A stretch of DNA of 64,000 bases from assembly GCF_017488845.2 (NCBI RefSeq), contig NZ_CP083371.1, positions 744,001 to 808,000 of the forward strand, in the 5' to 3' direction. Numbering within the stretch: position 1 is the first letter of the stretch; each line of letters opens with the position of its first letter. Positions 26,430 to 35,604 of this stretch are shown one piece after another. The position numbers were made by a program, and so were the translations under genes. The notes below the pieces were generated by a model. That model was not told the origin of the DNA. It was given only the letters and a program-made list of their open reading frames with translations, and made no database searches. This DNA comes from Ensifer canadensis (GTDB taxonomy: Bacteria > Pseudomonadota > Alphaproteobacteria > Rhizobiales > Rhizobiaceae).

Positions 26430-28364
26430 CTAGCCCGCCGGATTGTACCAGATCGGTGAGGTGTAAGCCCGCTCCTGCGACGTCATTGGCACTTCGGACG
26501 GCATGGTGACGCCGAAGTACTTCGCGTCGTAGGCCGTCCAGCGCGGCGTCGGAATTTCCAGCACTCTAGCGTAGTAGAAGGCGCGCTGGGCCGGGTCGAA
26601 GGCGGGGTCGGTCCAGACCGAGATCAATTCTGGCGCGCCGATGGTATTGGTCCAGGTGGCGTCGGCGACGTCAACCGTGTTTCCCACAGGCGGCACCTTG
26701 CCGTCAATGCCAGGCTTACGTTCTCCGGACCATGCGGCGTCATAGACTTGCTCGTGCAATTGCCCCGCCGCATCCATCCAGCCCTTGACGATCTGATAGC
26801 GGTCGAGGTTCGCGCCGATCGGGTCCTTCAGCGCGGCCACCAGAAACGTAGGAGCCTTTTTCCCTGCGGGCGCGGGCGGCAGGTCGCCTCCCATCGGAAC
26901 ACCCTTGGCGTATCCGACCGCTGCCGGGCTTCGCGTCTTGGCGTCCGCCTCGGCGAACTCCCATCCGCCAAACAGCCGAACCAGCATCCGCGGCCCAGTG
27001 GTGGCGTAGACCTCCTTACGCTTCATTGCGTCGAAGATGGCTTCACGCGTGTTCTCTATCGCCCAGACGGCAGCATAGCCGCTCGAAACGACTTCCCAGC
27101 CCATGACCTCCTTGTCGCCGAACTTGGCGATTGGGTGTATCGCGCGGCCGGCGCTCGGTTCTGCCGCAGGGAGTTTGCCAAAGAAGTTGTTCTCTTCGAC
27201 CGCGGCGAGCGACGTGTGGGAATCCGTCGATCCGATCAATCCATATTTGTACGGGTTCACGCCAAGCTCTTTCTCGAGTTTCAGGCCGTTCTTGAGGGCC
27301 GAGCGCGCATACTCGAACTGCAGCATATCAGGAGTTTTCGCCGCACTCAGGTCGAGGTTGCCCATATCCCACCGCTCGAAGTTGGCGAACTCGTCAGTCG
27401 GCGACAGCGTGGTATGCGTCTCCCCGTCGCCTTTCATCTGGGTAACTTCCATCAGCGGCTCGAGGCTTGCGCGGGTGCGCGCATACTCCGCGGTGATAGG
27501 CTTTCCTCCGACGGGATTGATCAACGGGAACATCAGGCCGTTCGACAGATTGCCGTTATGAGGGATGGCGAGCACGCTGCCGCCGGTCTTCGTCACGTAG
27601 TTTTGGAGAGCCTTCCATAGGTCTTCCGGATTGTCGCTCTGCAAGGACGAGAATGGCAGGATCGGCTCCGTCTTTTCCGCGCCGTCGCGGAAGACGACCA
27701 CCCGATGCAAGTTGTTGCCGCCGGTGTTGGATGACCATTCATAGCCGATCAATACAGTAAACGTGCCGGGATCGTTGTATTTCTCCGCAGCCTGGACGTT
27801 CTTTTGCCACACCGACCGCGTCAGTTCGTCCGAACGAAGCGCAGCCGGCAAATGCTTGCCTCCACCACCGACGCTCGCCATGATTTCGTAGTAGACGTTC
27901 ATCGCCTGGTCGCCGCCGGCTGCCATCATCTGGTTCCAGCGTTTCAGTTCAGGATCATTCATCAAGGTCGGGTTTCCGGTCTTGATTTCGCCCAGCGTGC
28001 CCATGTTCTCGGCGTGATCGGACACGACCAGAAAATCAAGCGGGCGGCTCAATCGTGCATGCTGACCGGTCGAGGAGATGACTTCCTCGCCGCGTGCGAA
28101 GCGATAGGCTTCCTCCGGTCCGAGGGAGTTGCCGAAGGCGATGGCGTCGAACGACTGAGACGTGTGCAGGTGCGTATCGCCAAACAGCGGACGGGACGGG
28201 AACCTATTGCCGGCGTAAGGCGAATACCCCGGCTTCGGGAAGAGTGTGTCGACCATATTGGGATCGAGCGTCCCCTTATCTATGGTTTCCTGTGCCAGTG
28301 TGGGGTAACCAAATGCCGTGGTCGCAACCAAGGCCAATCCGGCCAAAGGCATCAAAACGCGCAT
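26430..28364 (-). CDS. DUF3604 family secreted protein, PHP-like phosphoesterase fold
   Basis: A 644-residue exported protein. Residues 1-25 are a signal peptide (ATTAFGYPTLAQE). The DUF3604 pattern follows: RPLFGDTHLHTSQSFDAIAFG near residue 60, DFLVVSDHAENMG, LIGYEWSSN, AIPHNGNLSNG and GLIGSTDSHTS. The His/Asp motifs DTHLHT, SDHAE, PHNG and TDSH match PHP-type metal sites, so a phosphatase or esterase is plausible, but no member's substrate is fixed by the sequence. GGGAGG places the start at 28364. It ends a three-gene operon after parvulin and HupE-like genes. Confidence 0.85.
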   Translation of the reverse strand: MRVLMPLAGLALVATTAFGYPTLAQETIDKGTLDPNMVDTLFPKPGYSPYAGNRFPSRPLFGDTHLHTSQSFDAIAFGNSLGPEEAYRFARGEEVISSTGQHARLSRPLDFLVVSDHAENMGTLGEIKTGNPTLMNDPELKRWNQMMAAGGDQAMNVYYEIMASVGGGGKHLPAALRSDELTRSVWQKNVQAAEKYNDPGTFTVLIGYEWSSNTGGNNLHRVVVFRDGAEKTEPILPFSSLQSDNPEDLWKALQNYVTKTGGSVLAIPHNGNLSNGLMFPLINPVGGKPITAEYARTRASLEPLMEVTQMKGDGETHTTLSPTDEFANFERWDMGNLDLSAAKTPDMLQFEYARSALKNGLKLEKELGVNPYKYGLIGSTDSHTSLAAVEENNFFGKLPAAEPSAGRAIHPIAKFGDKEVMGWEVVSSGYAAVWAIENTREAIFDAMKRKEVYATTGPRMLVRLFGGWEFAEADAKTRSPAAVGYAKGVPMGGDLPPAPAGKKAPTFLVAALKDPIGANLDRYQIVKGWMDAAGQLHEQVYDAAWSGERKPGIDGKVPPVGNTVDVADATWTNTIGAPELISVWTDPAFDPAQRAFYYARVLEIPTPRWTAYDAKYFGVTMPSEVPMTSQERAYTSPIWYNPAG

Positions 28365-28447
28365 GACATCCTCCCGATCGACGGTTAACTTCTCGCTCTC
28401 ATCTTTCCTACTCAACGAGCTGTAAGAACTTCACGGCTTGCGCTGCC

Positions 28448-29491
28448 CTACAGGAAGATGGCGTCAAGCCGCTGGACGCACCAAAATGCCGCGACAATCC
28501 CGATCGCGTACGCCGAGGCAACGGCTGCCCCGCGCGGCATTGCGGCAAAGCGACGGACAACATGCGCCAGCGTCAGCAATGCTCCGATGAACGCCAGTTG
28601 CCCAAGTTCGACCCCGAAATTAAACGCCACCAATGCCAGCGGAATGTCGCCTTGCGGCAAACCGATTTCGACCAGTGCGCCAGCGAAACCGAAACCATGC
28701 AGCAGCCCGAAGGCGAAGGCCACCATCCATGGACTGGTGATCGCAAGGCTGGTCTGGCCACGCTCCATGCGCACGATTTCTGCCGCCACCATGACGATGC
28801 TGATGGCGATCATCACCTCGACTGGTCGCGATGGTAGTGTCACCCAGCCGAGCGTCGCGCAGGTCAACGTGATCGAGTGAGCAACGGTGAAGGCGGTAAC
28901 CGCCTTCACCAGCCTGCGCCAGTCGCGCACGATCAGTATCAGAGCGGCGACGAAGAGCAGGTGATCGAAGCCAAACGCGATGTGCTCGATGCCCTGACGA
29001 ACATAGGTGGTAAAGACGCCCCAGGTGCTTTGCGATGCGGGTATCAGCGCAGATGGCGTGCCGGGTGTCAGCCGAGCCGTCCAGGTGTTGCCATTGGCAA
29101 GCACCAGGTGGACCAGGGCGTCGGTCATGGTGTTCTGCAACCCGTCGATCAGCACCGTCTGGCCGGCGAGTGGCTCCAGGGTTCGGATGCGCCAGGTCTG
29201 TACCATCGCATCGCCGGTCGGATGCGAGACGACCGGGGTCATCATCTCGATCCTGCCGGAAAACAAGGCTTTCAGCGCCAGCCGCGCATCGCCCTGCATG
29301 GGCGTCTTGAAGAGCACGCGCAACTCGTTCGGCGCTTCTTCCCGGATGCTGAGGTAGGCGGGGCGCACTTCATGTGCGAAGGCGGCCTCCGAGAACAGCA
29401 TGGCAGCCACTGTAAGTGCAACCAGCCAAACCAACCTCGCTGCGGAGCAAGCCTCTCGCACGAACAGGGATGGGCGGGGTCGCCCGCTCAT
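28448..29491 (-). CDS. HupE/UreJ-2 family membrane protein
   Basis: A 347-residue protein. A signal segment ends in EAAFAHEVRP; a periplasmic domain of about 130 residues follows; the last 190 residues contain six to seven membrane segments with the HupE/UreJ pattern GIEHIAFGFDHLLFVAALI, VAHSITLTCATLG, FAFGLLHGFGFAGAL and ALVAFNFGVELGQLAF. The histidines suggest metal transport or metal-linked maturation. The gene starts at the ATGA overlap with the parvulin gene and is followed after 84 bp by DUF3604. Confidence 0.85.
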   Translation of the reverse strand: MSGRPRPSLFVREACSAARLVWLVALTVAAMLFSEAAFAHEVRPAYLSIREEAPNELRVLFKTPMQGDARLALKALFSGRIEMMTPVVSHPTGDAMVQTWRIRTLEPLAGQTVLIDGLQNTMTDALVHLVLANGNTWTARLTPGTPSALIPASQSTWGVFTTYVRQGIEHIAFGFDHLLFVAALILIVRDWRRLVKAVTAFTVAHSITLTCATLGWVTLPSRPVEVMIAISIVMVAAEIVRMERGQTSLAITSPWMVAFAFGLLHGFGFAGALVEIGLPQGDIPLALVAFNFGVELGQLAFIGALLTLAHVVRRFAAMPRGAAVASAYAIGIVAAFWCVQRLDAIFL

Positions 29492-30357
29492 TTCGCAGCC
29501 GCCTTCGACGCGGGCTCGGAACCCAGAGTCGCGCTCACGCCGTCATCCAGTTCGACCCCATACTTCCTGCGAAGCTCGACGAGATAATTGCGGGTAAGTT
29601 CGGCTTGCTTCGCGCTGCGCCACTCGGCGAGGACAGCGCCCCGCGCCGTTTCGAAAGGTTTCGGAGTTGCCGCCGCGCGCTGTGTGACAAACACCAGATG
29701 GAAGCCATAGCCGGATTTCACCGGTCCGCTCCACCCGCCCGGTTGAAGTGCCAGGACGTCGTGCGCGAAATCGGCACCGAACATGGCCGAAATAGCCGCT
29801 GCGTCTGCATCGTCGAAGCTGTTCCCGAGGAGCAGCCGGTCGCCTGCCGCCGGCTCGACGTCGCCGCCGTTCAATTTGGCGAGCGCCGCCTTGGCGTCTG
29901 CCGCAGCGTCAACGCGGCGCTCGGGACTGAAGTAGGCCTGCTTGAACGACAACTTGCCAGGCGTCTCGAAGCGCGACGAGTTGGCCGCGTAGAATTTCCG
30001 CAGTTCCGCCTCAGTCGGCTCAGCCAGTTGGGCGGTGTCCTCAATCATGAATTTGAGTTTTTGCGCCAGGCGGCGGCGGATGATGGTGTCATCCTGATCG
30101 AGGCCCATCTCCTTGGCCTCGCGTGCCAGAAGCCTTTCGCTCAGGAGACCGTCGACCATTCCCTTCAACTCGCCGGCGGTCGGATCACGTAACCATTGGC
30201 TCGACCACGTCTGCCTCAGCCATCGGATGTCGCCCTCGCCGATGCGGACAGGTTCAGCCCCGTCCTCCGCCCGCTTGTCATGCAGCCATGAGTAGCCGCA
30301 AAACACGAGCGCGCCGGCGACGGCGAAATGCAGTAGAGGTTCTCTGAGCAACTTCAT
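29488..30357 (-). CDS. Parvulin-type peptidyl-prolyl isomerase, membrane-anchored
   Basis: A 289-residue PPIase of the PpiC/SurA family. A single N-terminal anchor at residues 8-22 (HFAVAGALVFCGYSWLH) positions it in the periplasm. The region IRWLRQTWSSQWLRDPTAGELKGMVDGLLSERLL is the usual helical pre-domain; the isomerase core includes GGWSGPVKSGYGFHLVFV near residue 215. Some core positions differ from canonical parvulins, so activity is probable but not certain. It is the first gene of an operon with HupE-like and DUF3604 genes, and may assist folding of those exported products. Confidence 0.82.
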   Translation of the reverse strand: MKLLREPLLHFAVAGALVFCGYSWLHDKRAEDGAEPVRIGEGDIRWLRQTWSSQWLRDPTAGELKGMVDGLLSERLLAREAKEMGLDQDDTIIRRRLAQKLKFMIEDTAQLAEPTEAELRKFYAANSSRFETPGKLSFKQAYFSPERRVDAAADAKAALAKLNGGDVEPAAGDRLLLGNSFDDADAAAISAMFGADFAHDVLALQPGGWSGPVKSGYGFHLVFVTQRAAATPKPFETARGAVLAEWRSAKQAELTRNYLVELRRKYGVELDDGVSATLGSEPASKAAAK

Positions 30358-30853
30358 ACAGCCATCTCCGTGTTCCTTCCGGTGAGTGGCAGAGAAGAAA
30401 ATTCAAAGTCACAAGGTCAGTGCAGTTCCTCTATTCGACCAACGTCCGCCACCTTTTTTCCAGGGCGGTGCCGATGACATTTATGCGCCAGGAACGGCAT
30501 AATCTGCAATATGTATTCGATGTTATGTTTACGTCACTTCGCATGGCTTTATCCCGCTTGGATAGTGTATATCCCTATCGCGCACTGCGGTTTAACTTGC
30601 GGATGCCTGTCGGCTTTCTTTGTCGGTGGAAATGATTGTCCTTACCCCGATAAGCTTTGTAATTCTGGGCGATATATACTAGTTGCAATCAGTTGGTTTG
30701 CAATCCAGGACTGAAGAAAGCGTGCTCAACGGCGCACATCCAACTTCACATGACGCTCCCTAGCGTCCGCACCCCCCCCACCAATCCGGACTTTCGAGGC
30801 GTTTCTGCCGCGGGGCAGCTTCGGCCCTAACTGCGGCGCTGATCTCGGCGTGC
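30358..30853. other. Intergenic region, AT-rich, no gene recognised
   Basis: These 496 bases separate two minus-strand operons. The first part must hold the promoter of the parvulin operon. 30420-30720 is clearly lower in GC than the genes around it; frames on the plus strand there (71 codons from 30420) begin without a ribosome site and have no family likeness. A C-run at 30772-30780 follows the phn operon end. I see no clear terminator hairpin. Confidence 0.5.
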
Positions 30854-31468
30854 TCAGGCGTAGCGAACGAGAAACTCTTCGGCCGTCAGCTCGCGGAAAT
30901 CGTCGAGCGCCTTGCGCAGGCGCTGATGGTCCCATTCCCACCAGGCAAGGCTGTCCATCCGTTCGCCGATACCGGCATTGAACCGATCGCGGATGAGCTT
31001 TGCCGGCACGCCGCCGACGATCGTATAGGGTGCCACGTCCTTGGAGACGACAGCGCCGGCTCCGATCACCGCACCGTTGCCGACATTGACGCCTGGCAGC
31101 ACCGTCGCACCGTGACCGATCCAGACGTCATGGCCGATCGTCACCCGGTTCGACCGGCGCCAGGCGAAAAGATCGTGATCGACTTCGGTATCGTCCCAGT
31201 AGTTCGGAGCGCGATAGGTGAAGTGATGCAGCGTTGCGCGCCAGGTCGGATGGTTGGTGGCGTTGATGCGCACCGCGGCAGCGATATTGACGAATTTGCC
31301 GACCGTCGCGCACCAGATCGAGCCGTCCTGCATGATGTAGGAGTAGTCGCCGAACTCGACCTCTTCCAGGCGCGAGCGCTCCTGGATTTCGGTGTAGCGG
31401 CCGAGCGTCGAGTTGTTGACGCTCGCGGTCGGGTGGATGAAAGGCTCAAGACCGAGTTTATGGCTCAT
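30854..31468 (-). CDS. Hexapeptide-repeat acyltransferase of the phosphonate operon
   Basis: A 204-residue left-handed beta-helix transferase. Hexad repeats run through IHPTASVNNSTLGRYTEI, the catalytic-type histidine lies in NATNHPTWRATLHHFTYR, and IGHDVWIGHGATVLPGVNVG and VVSKDVAPYTIVGGVPAKLI are standard for xenobiotic acetyltransferase-like enzymes. A subfamily of these transferases is found linked to C-P lyase genes. Its start overlaps the phnL stop by four bases, so it belongs to the phn operon. It may acylate an amino-phosphonate; this is inference. Confidence 0.85.
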   Translation of the reverse strand: MSHKLGLEPFIHPTASVNNSTLGRYTEIQERSRLEEVEFGDYSYIMQDGSIWCATVGKFVNIAAAVRINATNHPTWRATLHHFTYRAPNYWDDTEVDHDLFAWRRSNRVTIGHDVWIGHGATVLPGVNVGNGAVIGAGAVVSKDVAPYTIVGGVPAKLIRDRFNAGIGERMDSLAWWEWDHQRLRKALDDFRELTAEEFLVRYA

Positions 31469-32172
31469 GCGGCTGCCTTTCGCGGTGAGAAGGCCGATAC
31501 GTCGAGAATGCGGTCAGCCACCGCGTCGCGGACTTCCTCATCGTGGAAGATGCCGATCAATGCCGTTCCCTTCGCCTTCTTCTCGGCGATCATCTCGACG
31601 ACCACCGCACGGTTTTTCGCGTCCAGCGAAGCCGTCGGCTCATCGAGAAGCAGGATCTTGTGGTCGGTGATGAAGCCGCGGGCGATGTTGACGCGCTGCT
31701 GCTCGCCGCCGGAGAACGTGGCTGGCGGCAACGACCATAGTTCTTTCGGCAGGTTGAGCTTAGACAGAAGCTCGGCGGCCCGTGCGCGGGCATCTTCCAT
31801 GGCGACGCCACGCGCCTGCAGCGGCTCGGCGACGATATCGAGCGCCGAGACACGCGGCACCACGCGCAGGAACTGGCTGACATATCCGAGCGTTGCGCGC
31901 CGGACTTCAAGCACGGTGCGCGGTTCGGCAGTGGCGAGGTTCACCAGCTTGCCGTCATGCTCCATCAGGATCTGGCCTTCATCGACGCCGTAATTGCCGT
32001 AGAGCATTTTTAGGATCGAGCTCTTGCCGACGCCGGAGGGGCCGCCAAGGACGACACATTCGCCTGATTTGACCGAGAAGGAGACGTTGGCGACGACAGG
32101 CAGGCACACGCCGTCGCGCAGGTGCATGGTGAAGCTCTTTGCGACTTCGGAAACAACAAGGGGCGTAGCCAT
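31465..32172 (-). CDS. phnL: C-P lyase system ATPase-like protein PhnL
   Basis: A 235-residue ABC-type ATPase. Walker A GGPSGVGKSS, signature FSGGEQQRVNIARGF, Walker B ILLLDEPTASLDAKN. The N-terminus VVSEVAKSFTMHLRDGVCLPVV is characteristic of PhnL. There is no membrane partner; PhnL and PhnK associate with the PhnGHIJ core. A palindromic repeat lies in the 65-bp gap before it. Confidence 0.93.
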   Translation of the reverse strand: MATPLVVSEVAKSFTMHLRDGVCLPVVANVSFSVKSGECVVLGGPSGVGKSSILKMLYGNYGVDEGQILMEHDGKLVNLATAEPRTVLEVRRATLGYVSQFLRVVPRVSALDIVAEPLQARGVAMEDARARAAELLSKLNLPKELWSLPPATFSGGEQQRVNIARGFITDHKILLLDEPTASLDAKNRAVVVEMIAEKKAKGTALIGIFHDEEVRDAVADRILDVSAFSPRKAAA

Positions 32173-32190
32173 GATTCTTACTTTCCTTTG

Positions 32191-32237
32191 CGCATGATCT
32201 TGATCGAAAACAGATTTTTAATTCTCGGGATCATGCG
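32191..32237. repeat. Rhizobial-type palindromic repeat between phnK and phnL
   Basis: Perfect 9-bp arms CGCATGATC (32191-32199) and GATCATGCG (32229-32237) enclose an AT-rich centre including CGAAAACAG and TCGGGATC. The composition resembles a dispersed CATGATC-type palindrome common in rhizobia. It adjoins the phnK stop directly. Confidence 0.55.
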
Positions 32238-33014
32238 TCATACCTGCAGGATGGAGGAGACGAGGAGCTGGGTATAGGGCTCGCGCGGATCGTCGAGCAC
32301 GCGGTCGGTTAGCCCCTGCTCGATGACGGCGCCGTCCTTCATCACCATCATGCGGTGCGACAAAAGCCGTGCGACAGCGAGATCGTGGGTGACGATGATG
32401 GCGGCAAGGCCAAGATCGTGCACAAGCCCGCGCACGAGGTCGAGCAGGCGAGCCTGCACCGAAACGTCAAGGCCGCCGGTCGGCTCATCCATGAAGACGA
32501 GGCGAGGGGAGGTGACGAGATTGCGGGCTATCTGCAAGCGCTGACGCATGCCGCCCGAAAACGCGCGGGGCTGGTCGTCGATGCGGTCGATGCCGATCTC
32601 GACACGCTCGAGCCAGTCGCTGGCGGCGGCACGGATGTTGCCATAGTGCCGGTCGCCAACGGCCATCAGGCGCTCGCCGACATTGGCACCGGCCGAGACC
32701 GTCATTCTGAGGCCATCGGCCGGGTTCTGGTGGACGAAGCCCCAGTCGGTGCGCATCAGGAAGCGTCGCTCGGCCTCGCCCATGCGGGCGAGATCCCGAT
32801 ACTGGCCGTCGCGCATATGGTATTCGACGATGCCGGATGTCGGCATCAACCGGGTCGAAAGGCAGGACAGAAGCGTCGTCTTGCCCGAGCCGGATTCTCC
32901 GACGATCGCCAGCACTTCGCCGGGGAAGAGGTCGAAGGAGACGTTCCGGCACCCGATGCGGCTTCCGTAGAATTTCGAGACGTCGTTGACTTTCAGAAGC
33001 GGTACGGCACTCAT
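32238..33014 (-). CDS. phnK: C-P lyase system ATPase PhnK
   Basis: A 258-residue ABC ATPase. Walker A is GESGSGKTT, signature FSGGMRQRLQIARNL and Walker B LVFMDEPTGGLDVSVQARLL; FVHQNPADGLRMTVSAGANV is typical of PhnK. The start at 33014 overlaps the phnJ stop (ATGA) and has GGAGG upstream; a longer frame from 33077 only reads through the phnJ end. PhnK binds the C-P lyase core and its ATPase activity supports turnover. Confidence 0.93.
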   Translation of the reverse strand: MSAVPLLKVNDVSKFYGSRIGCRNVSFDLFPGEVLAIVGESGSGKTTLLSCLSTRLMPTSGIVEYHMRDGQYRDLARMGEAERRFLMRTDWGFVHQNPADGLRMTVSAGANVGERLMAVGDRHYGNIRAAASDWLERVEIGIDRIDDQPRAFSGGMRQRLQIARNLVTSPRLVFMDEPTGGLDVSVQARLLDLVRGLVHDLGLAAIIVTHDLAVARLLSHRMMVMKDGAVIEQGLTDRVLDDPREPYTQLLVSSILQV

Positions 33015-33889
33015 TCTGCGGCCTCCTGGCGGGCAAGCATGTGTCCAGCATGGCCGCAGTCGCGGCGGTCTTCGCAATGGTCGGTGTCGGAGCAGACGAA
33101 CATGCGTCCGCCCTTGTCGTCGAGCACCACTTCGTCGAGATAGACGTTCTCGGCGCCGCAGAGGGCGCAGGGCTTGTCGAACTTCTGCACTTCGAACGGG
33201 TGATCGTCGAAATCGAGGCTGACGACCTCGGTATAGGGCGGAACCGCATAGATGCGCTTTTCACGGCCGGCGCCGAAAAGCTGGAGCGCTTCCGACATGT
33301 GCATCTTCGGATTGTCGAACTTCGGCGTCGGCGAGGGATCCATGACGTAGCGACCCTCGACCTTCACCGGATAGGCATAGGTGGTGGCGATATGGCCGTT
33401 GCGGGCAATGTCCTCATAGAGCTTCACATGCATCAACCCGTATTCTTCGAGCGCGTGCATCTTGCGGGTCTCGGTCTCACGCGGCTCGAGGAAGCGCAGG
33501 GGCTCCGGGATCGGCACCTGGTAGACCAGCGTCTGGCCCTCCCTGAGGCCTTCCTCGGGAATGCGGTGGCGCGTCTGAATGATGGTTGCTTCCTTAGTCT
33601 TCGTCGTCACTGCGACATCGGCGACCTTCTGGAAGAAGGCGCGGATCGACACGGCGTTGGTGGTGTCGTAGGCACCCTGGTCGATGACCTTCAGCACGTC
33701 CTTCGGTCCGAGGATCGACGCGGTAACCTGGACGCCGCCAGTGCCCCAGCCGTAGGGCATCGGCATTTCGCGCGAGGCGAAGGGAACCTGGTAACCTGGG
33801 ATGGCGATCGCCTTCAGAATGGCGCGGCGGATCATCCGCTTGGTTTGCTCGTCCAGATAGGCAAAGTTGTAGGTGGCAAGGTCGGTCAT
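33011..33889 (-). CDS. phnJ: Alpha-D-ribose 1-methylphosphonate 5-phosphate C-P lyase PhnJ
   Basis: A 292-residue radical-SAM enzyme that cleaves the carbon-phosphorus bond. The diagnostic cysteine pattern C-x2-C-x21-C-x5-C is complete: CALC, then a cysteine in MFVCSD and the last in DHCED. Three hold the iron-sulfur cluster and the fourth is the catalytic thiyl residue in the family. NFAYLDEQTKRMIRRAILKA at the N-terminus is also PhnJ-typical. The gene overlaps both phnI and phnK by ATGA. Confidence 0.96.
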   Translation of the reverse strand: MTDLATYNFAYLDEQTKRMIRRAILKAIAIPGYQVPFASREMPMPYGWGTGGVQVTASILGPKDVLKVIDQGAYDTTNAVSIRAFFQKVADVAVTTKTKEATIIQTRHRIPEEGLREGQTLVYQVPIPEPLRFLEPRETETRKMHALEEYGLMHVKLYEDIARNGHIATTYAYPVKVEGRYVMDPSPTPKFDNPKMHMSEALQLFGAGREKRIYAVPPYTEVVSLDFDDHPFEVQKFDKPCALCGAENVYLDEVVLDDKGGRMFVCSDTDHCEDRRDCGHAGHMLARQEAAE

Positions 33890-34992
33890 TCGGCGGCCTC
33901 CTTCATGCCGTCCTGGCCGCCGGCGCGGGCAGCGTCATAGTCGCGGCGCATGCGCCGAACGAGGTCGAGTTCAGCCTGGAAATCGACATAGTGCGGCAGC
34001 TTCAGGTGTTCGACGAAACCGGTCGCCTGCACGTTGTCCGCATGAGAAATCACGAATTCCTGGTCCTGCGCCGGCGCAACGATGTCTTCGCTGAATTCGT
34101 CGGTGCGCAACGCGCGGTCGACGAGTGACATCGACATGGCCTTGCGTTCGCTTTGGCCGAAGACGAGCCCGTAGCCGCGGGTGAACTGCGGCGGCTGTTT
34201 CGCCGATCCCATGAACTGGTTGACCATCTGGCACTCGGTGACGCGGATGACGCCGAGGGAGACGGCAAAGCCGAGCTCGGGCAGGTCCAGTTCGACTTCG
34301 ACTTCGCCGATGCGGACTTCGCCGACGAAGGGATGCGTGCGGCCATAGCCGCGCTGGGTCGAGTAGGCGAGCGCCAGCAGAAAGCCCTCGTCGCCGCGTG
34401 CCAGGGCCTGCAGGCGCAGGTCGCGGGCCATTGGAAATTCCATCGGCTCGCGGGTGAGGTCGCCCATGACATGGCCTTCGGGCATGCGGCCGTCGCCTTC
34501 GATCAGCCCTTCGCCGTCGAGAATGTCGGAGACGCGCATCACATGTTCGCCAGGCTCCTTGACTTCAGGCTCCTCGACCGCTGCGTCGTCGATCAACGAG
34601 GGGTCGAGCAGACGATGGGTGTAGTCGAAGGTTGGGCCCAGCAATTGTCCGCCGGGCAGGTCCTTGTAGGTGGCCGAGACGCGGCGCTCGACCTTCATGG
34701 TCGCGGTATCGACCGGCTCGGAATAGCCGAAGCGCGGCAGCGTCGTGCGGTAGGCGCGCAGGATGAAGATCGCCTCGATCATGTCACCGCGCGCCTGGCG
34801 CACGGCAAGGGCTGCGAGCTCACGGTCGTAAAGCGAGGCTTCGGCCATGACGCGATCGACGGCAAGGCCGAGCTGTTCGACGACCTGCTGGATGGTGATC
34901 GACGGTAGGGCGCGGTCGCCGCGGCGCCGATCGGCAAGGAGGCGATGGGCGTTGGCAATGGCGGCTTCGCCGCCCTTCACTGCAACATACAT
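33886..34992 (-). CDS. phnI: C-P lyase core subunit PhnI
   Basis: A 368-residue core subunit. MYVAVKGGEAAIANAHRLLADRRRG is the normal N-terminus, and GPTFDYTHRLLDPSLI, LALAYSTQRGYGRTHPFVGE and GYGLVFGQSERKAMSMSLVDRAL are family landmarks. PhnI attaches the phosphonate to ribose of a purine nucleotide, helped by PhnG, PhnH and PhnL in the known pathway. Length agrees with the family. It begins three bases after the phnH stop. Confidence 0.95.
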   Translation of the reverse strand: MYVAVKGGEAAIANAHRLLADRRRGDRALPSITIQQVVEQLGLAVDRVMAEASLYDRELAALAVRQARGDMIEAIFILRAYRTTLPRFGYSEPVDTATMKVERRVSATYKDLPGGQLLGPTFDYTHRLLDPSLIDDAAVEEPEVKEPGEHVMRVSDILDGEGLIEGDGRMPEGHVMGDLTREPMEFPMARDLRLQALARGDEGFLLALAYSTQRGYGRTHPFVGEVRIGEVEVELDLPELGFAVSLGVIRVTECQMVNQFMGSAKQPPQFTRGYGLVFGQSERKAMSMSLVDRALRTDEFSEDIVAPAQDQEFVISHADNVQATGFVEHLKLPHYVDFQAELDLVRRMRRDYDAARAGGQDGMKEAAE

Positions 34993-34995
34993 GGG

Positions 34996-35604
34996 TTAAA
35001 CCTCCTGTCGCGAAAGTCTTGACGTGCGCGGCAGGCAGAGAACGCTGTCGCCTGATGTCAGCACGAGGTCGATGCCGCGCGGGAAAATCGCGCGGTTGGC
35101 ACTCCAAAAGTCGAGGAAGACTTCAGGCAGGCCACGCACCGCAATGGTGATGTCGTCCTTGATACCAGGTCCGTGGGCGGTCAGCGGTTCGCCGCCGGTC
35201 AGCGCCTCAATCTCGATGACGAGCGTCGTCGAGCGATCCGGGTATTCCTGCGTGCCGAGCGAAAACTGGTCGAAGCCCGGAACCGGCGCGCCCTTCTCGA
35301 CAAAGGCAAAGCGTGCATCGGTTTTGGTGTCCGTCACCGGTGCGCCGGTGTGGAACGCGATCCACTGCGGTACTGCGGATTTGCCAAGGGCGGGCGTGAG
35401 CCAGACTGCCGTGTCGTGATCGCACAGCGTCAAGGCCACGGCTCCGGCAGCCGCGCCCATTGGCGCCGGCGGGATGCTCGACGCCTCCAGGCGGATGATC
35501 TGCCCCGGGCGGGCAAAGCCGTCCATCAGGCTCTTGAATACGGATTGGGCGGAAAAGACCGGGTCGGCGAAGGCGCCGGCATAGATTTGCGATTGGCTGG
35601 CCAT
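34996..35604 (-). CDS. phnH: C-P lyase core subunit PhnH
   Basis: A 202-residue subunit. AGAFADPVFSAQSVFKSLMDGFARPG at the N-terminus and GPGIKDDITIAVRGLP, FWSANRAIFPRGIDLVLTSGD towards the end are typical for PhnH. Its start shares bases with the phnG stop (TGATGG). It joins PhnG, PhnI and PhnJ in the cytoplasmic core complex. Confidence 0.95.
   Translation of the reverse strand: MASQSQIYAGAFADPVFSAQSVFKSLMDGFARPGQIIRLEASSIPPAPMGAAAGAVALTLCDHDTAVWLTPALGKSAVPQWIAFHTGAPVTDTKTDARFAFVEKGAPVPGFDQFSLGTQEYPDRSTTLVIEIEALTGGEPLTAHGPGIKDDITIAVRGLPEVFLDFWSANRAIFPRGIDLVLTSGDSVLCLPRTSRLSRQEV

Noticed and set aside
30420..30714. Small plus-strand frames in an AT-rich gap
   Set aside because: Overlapping frames without start signals; more likely non-coding.
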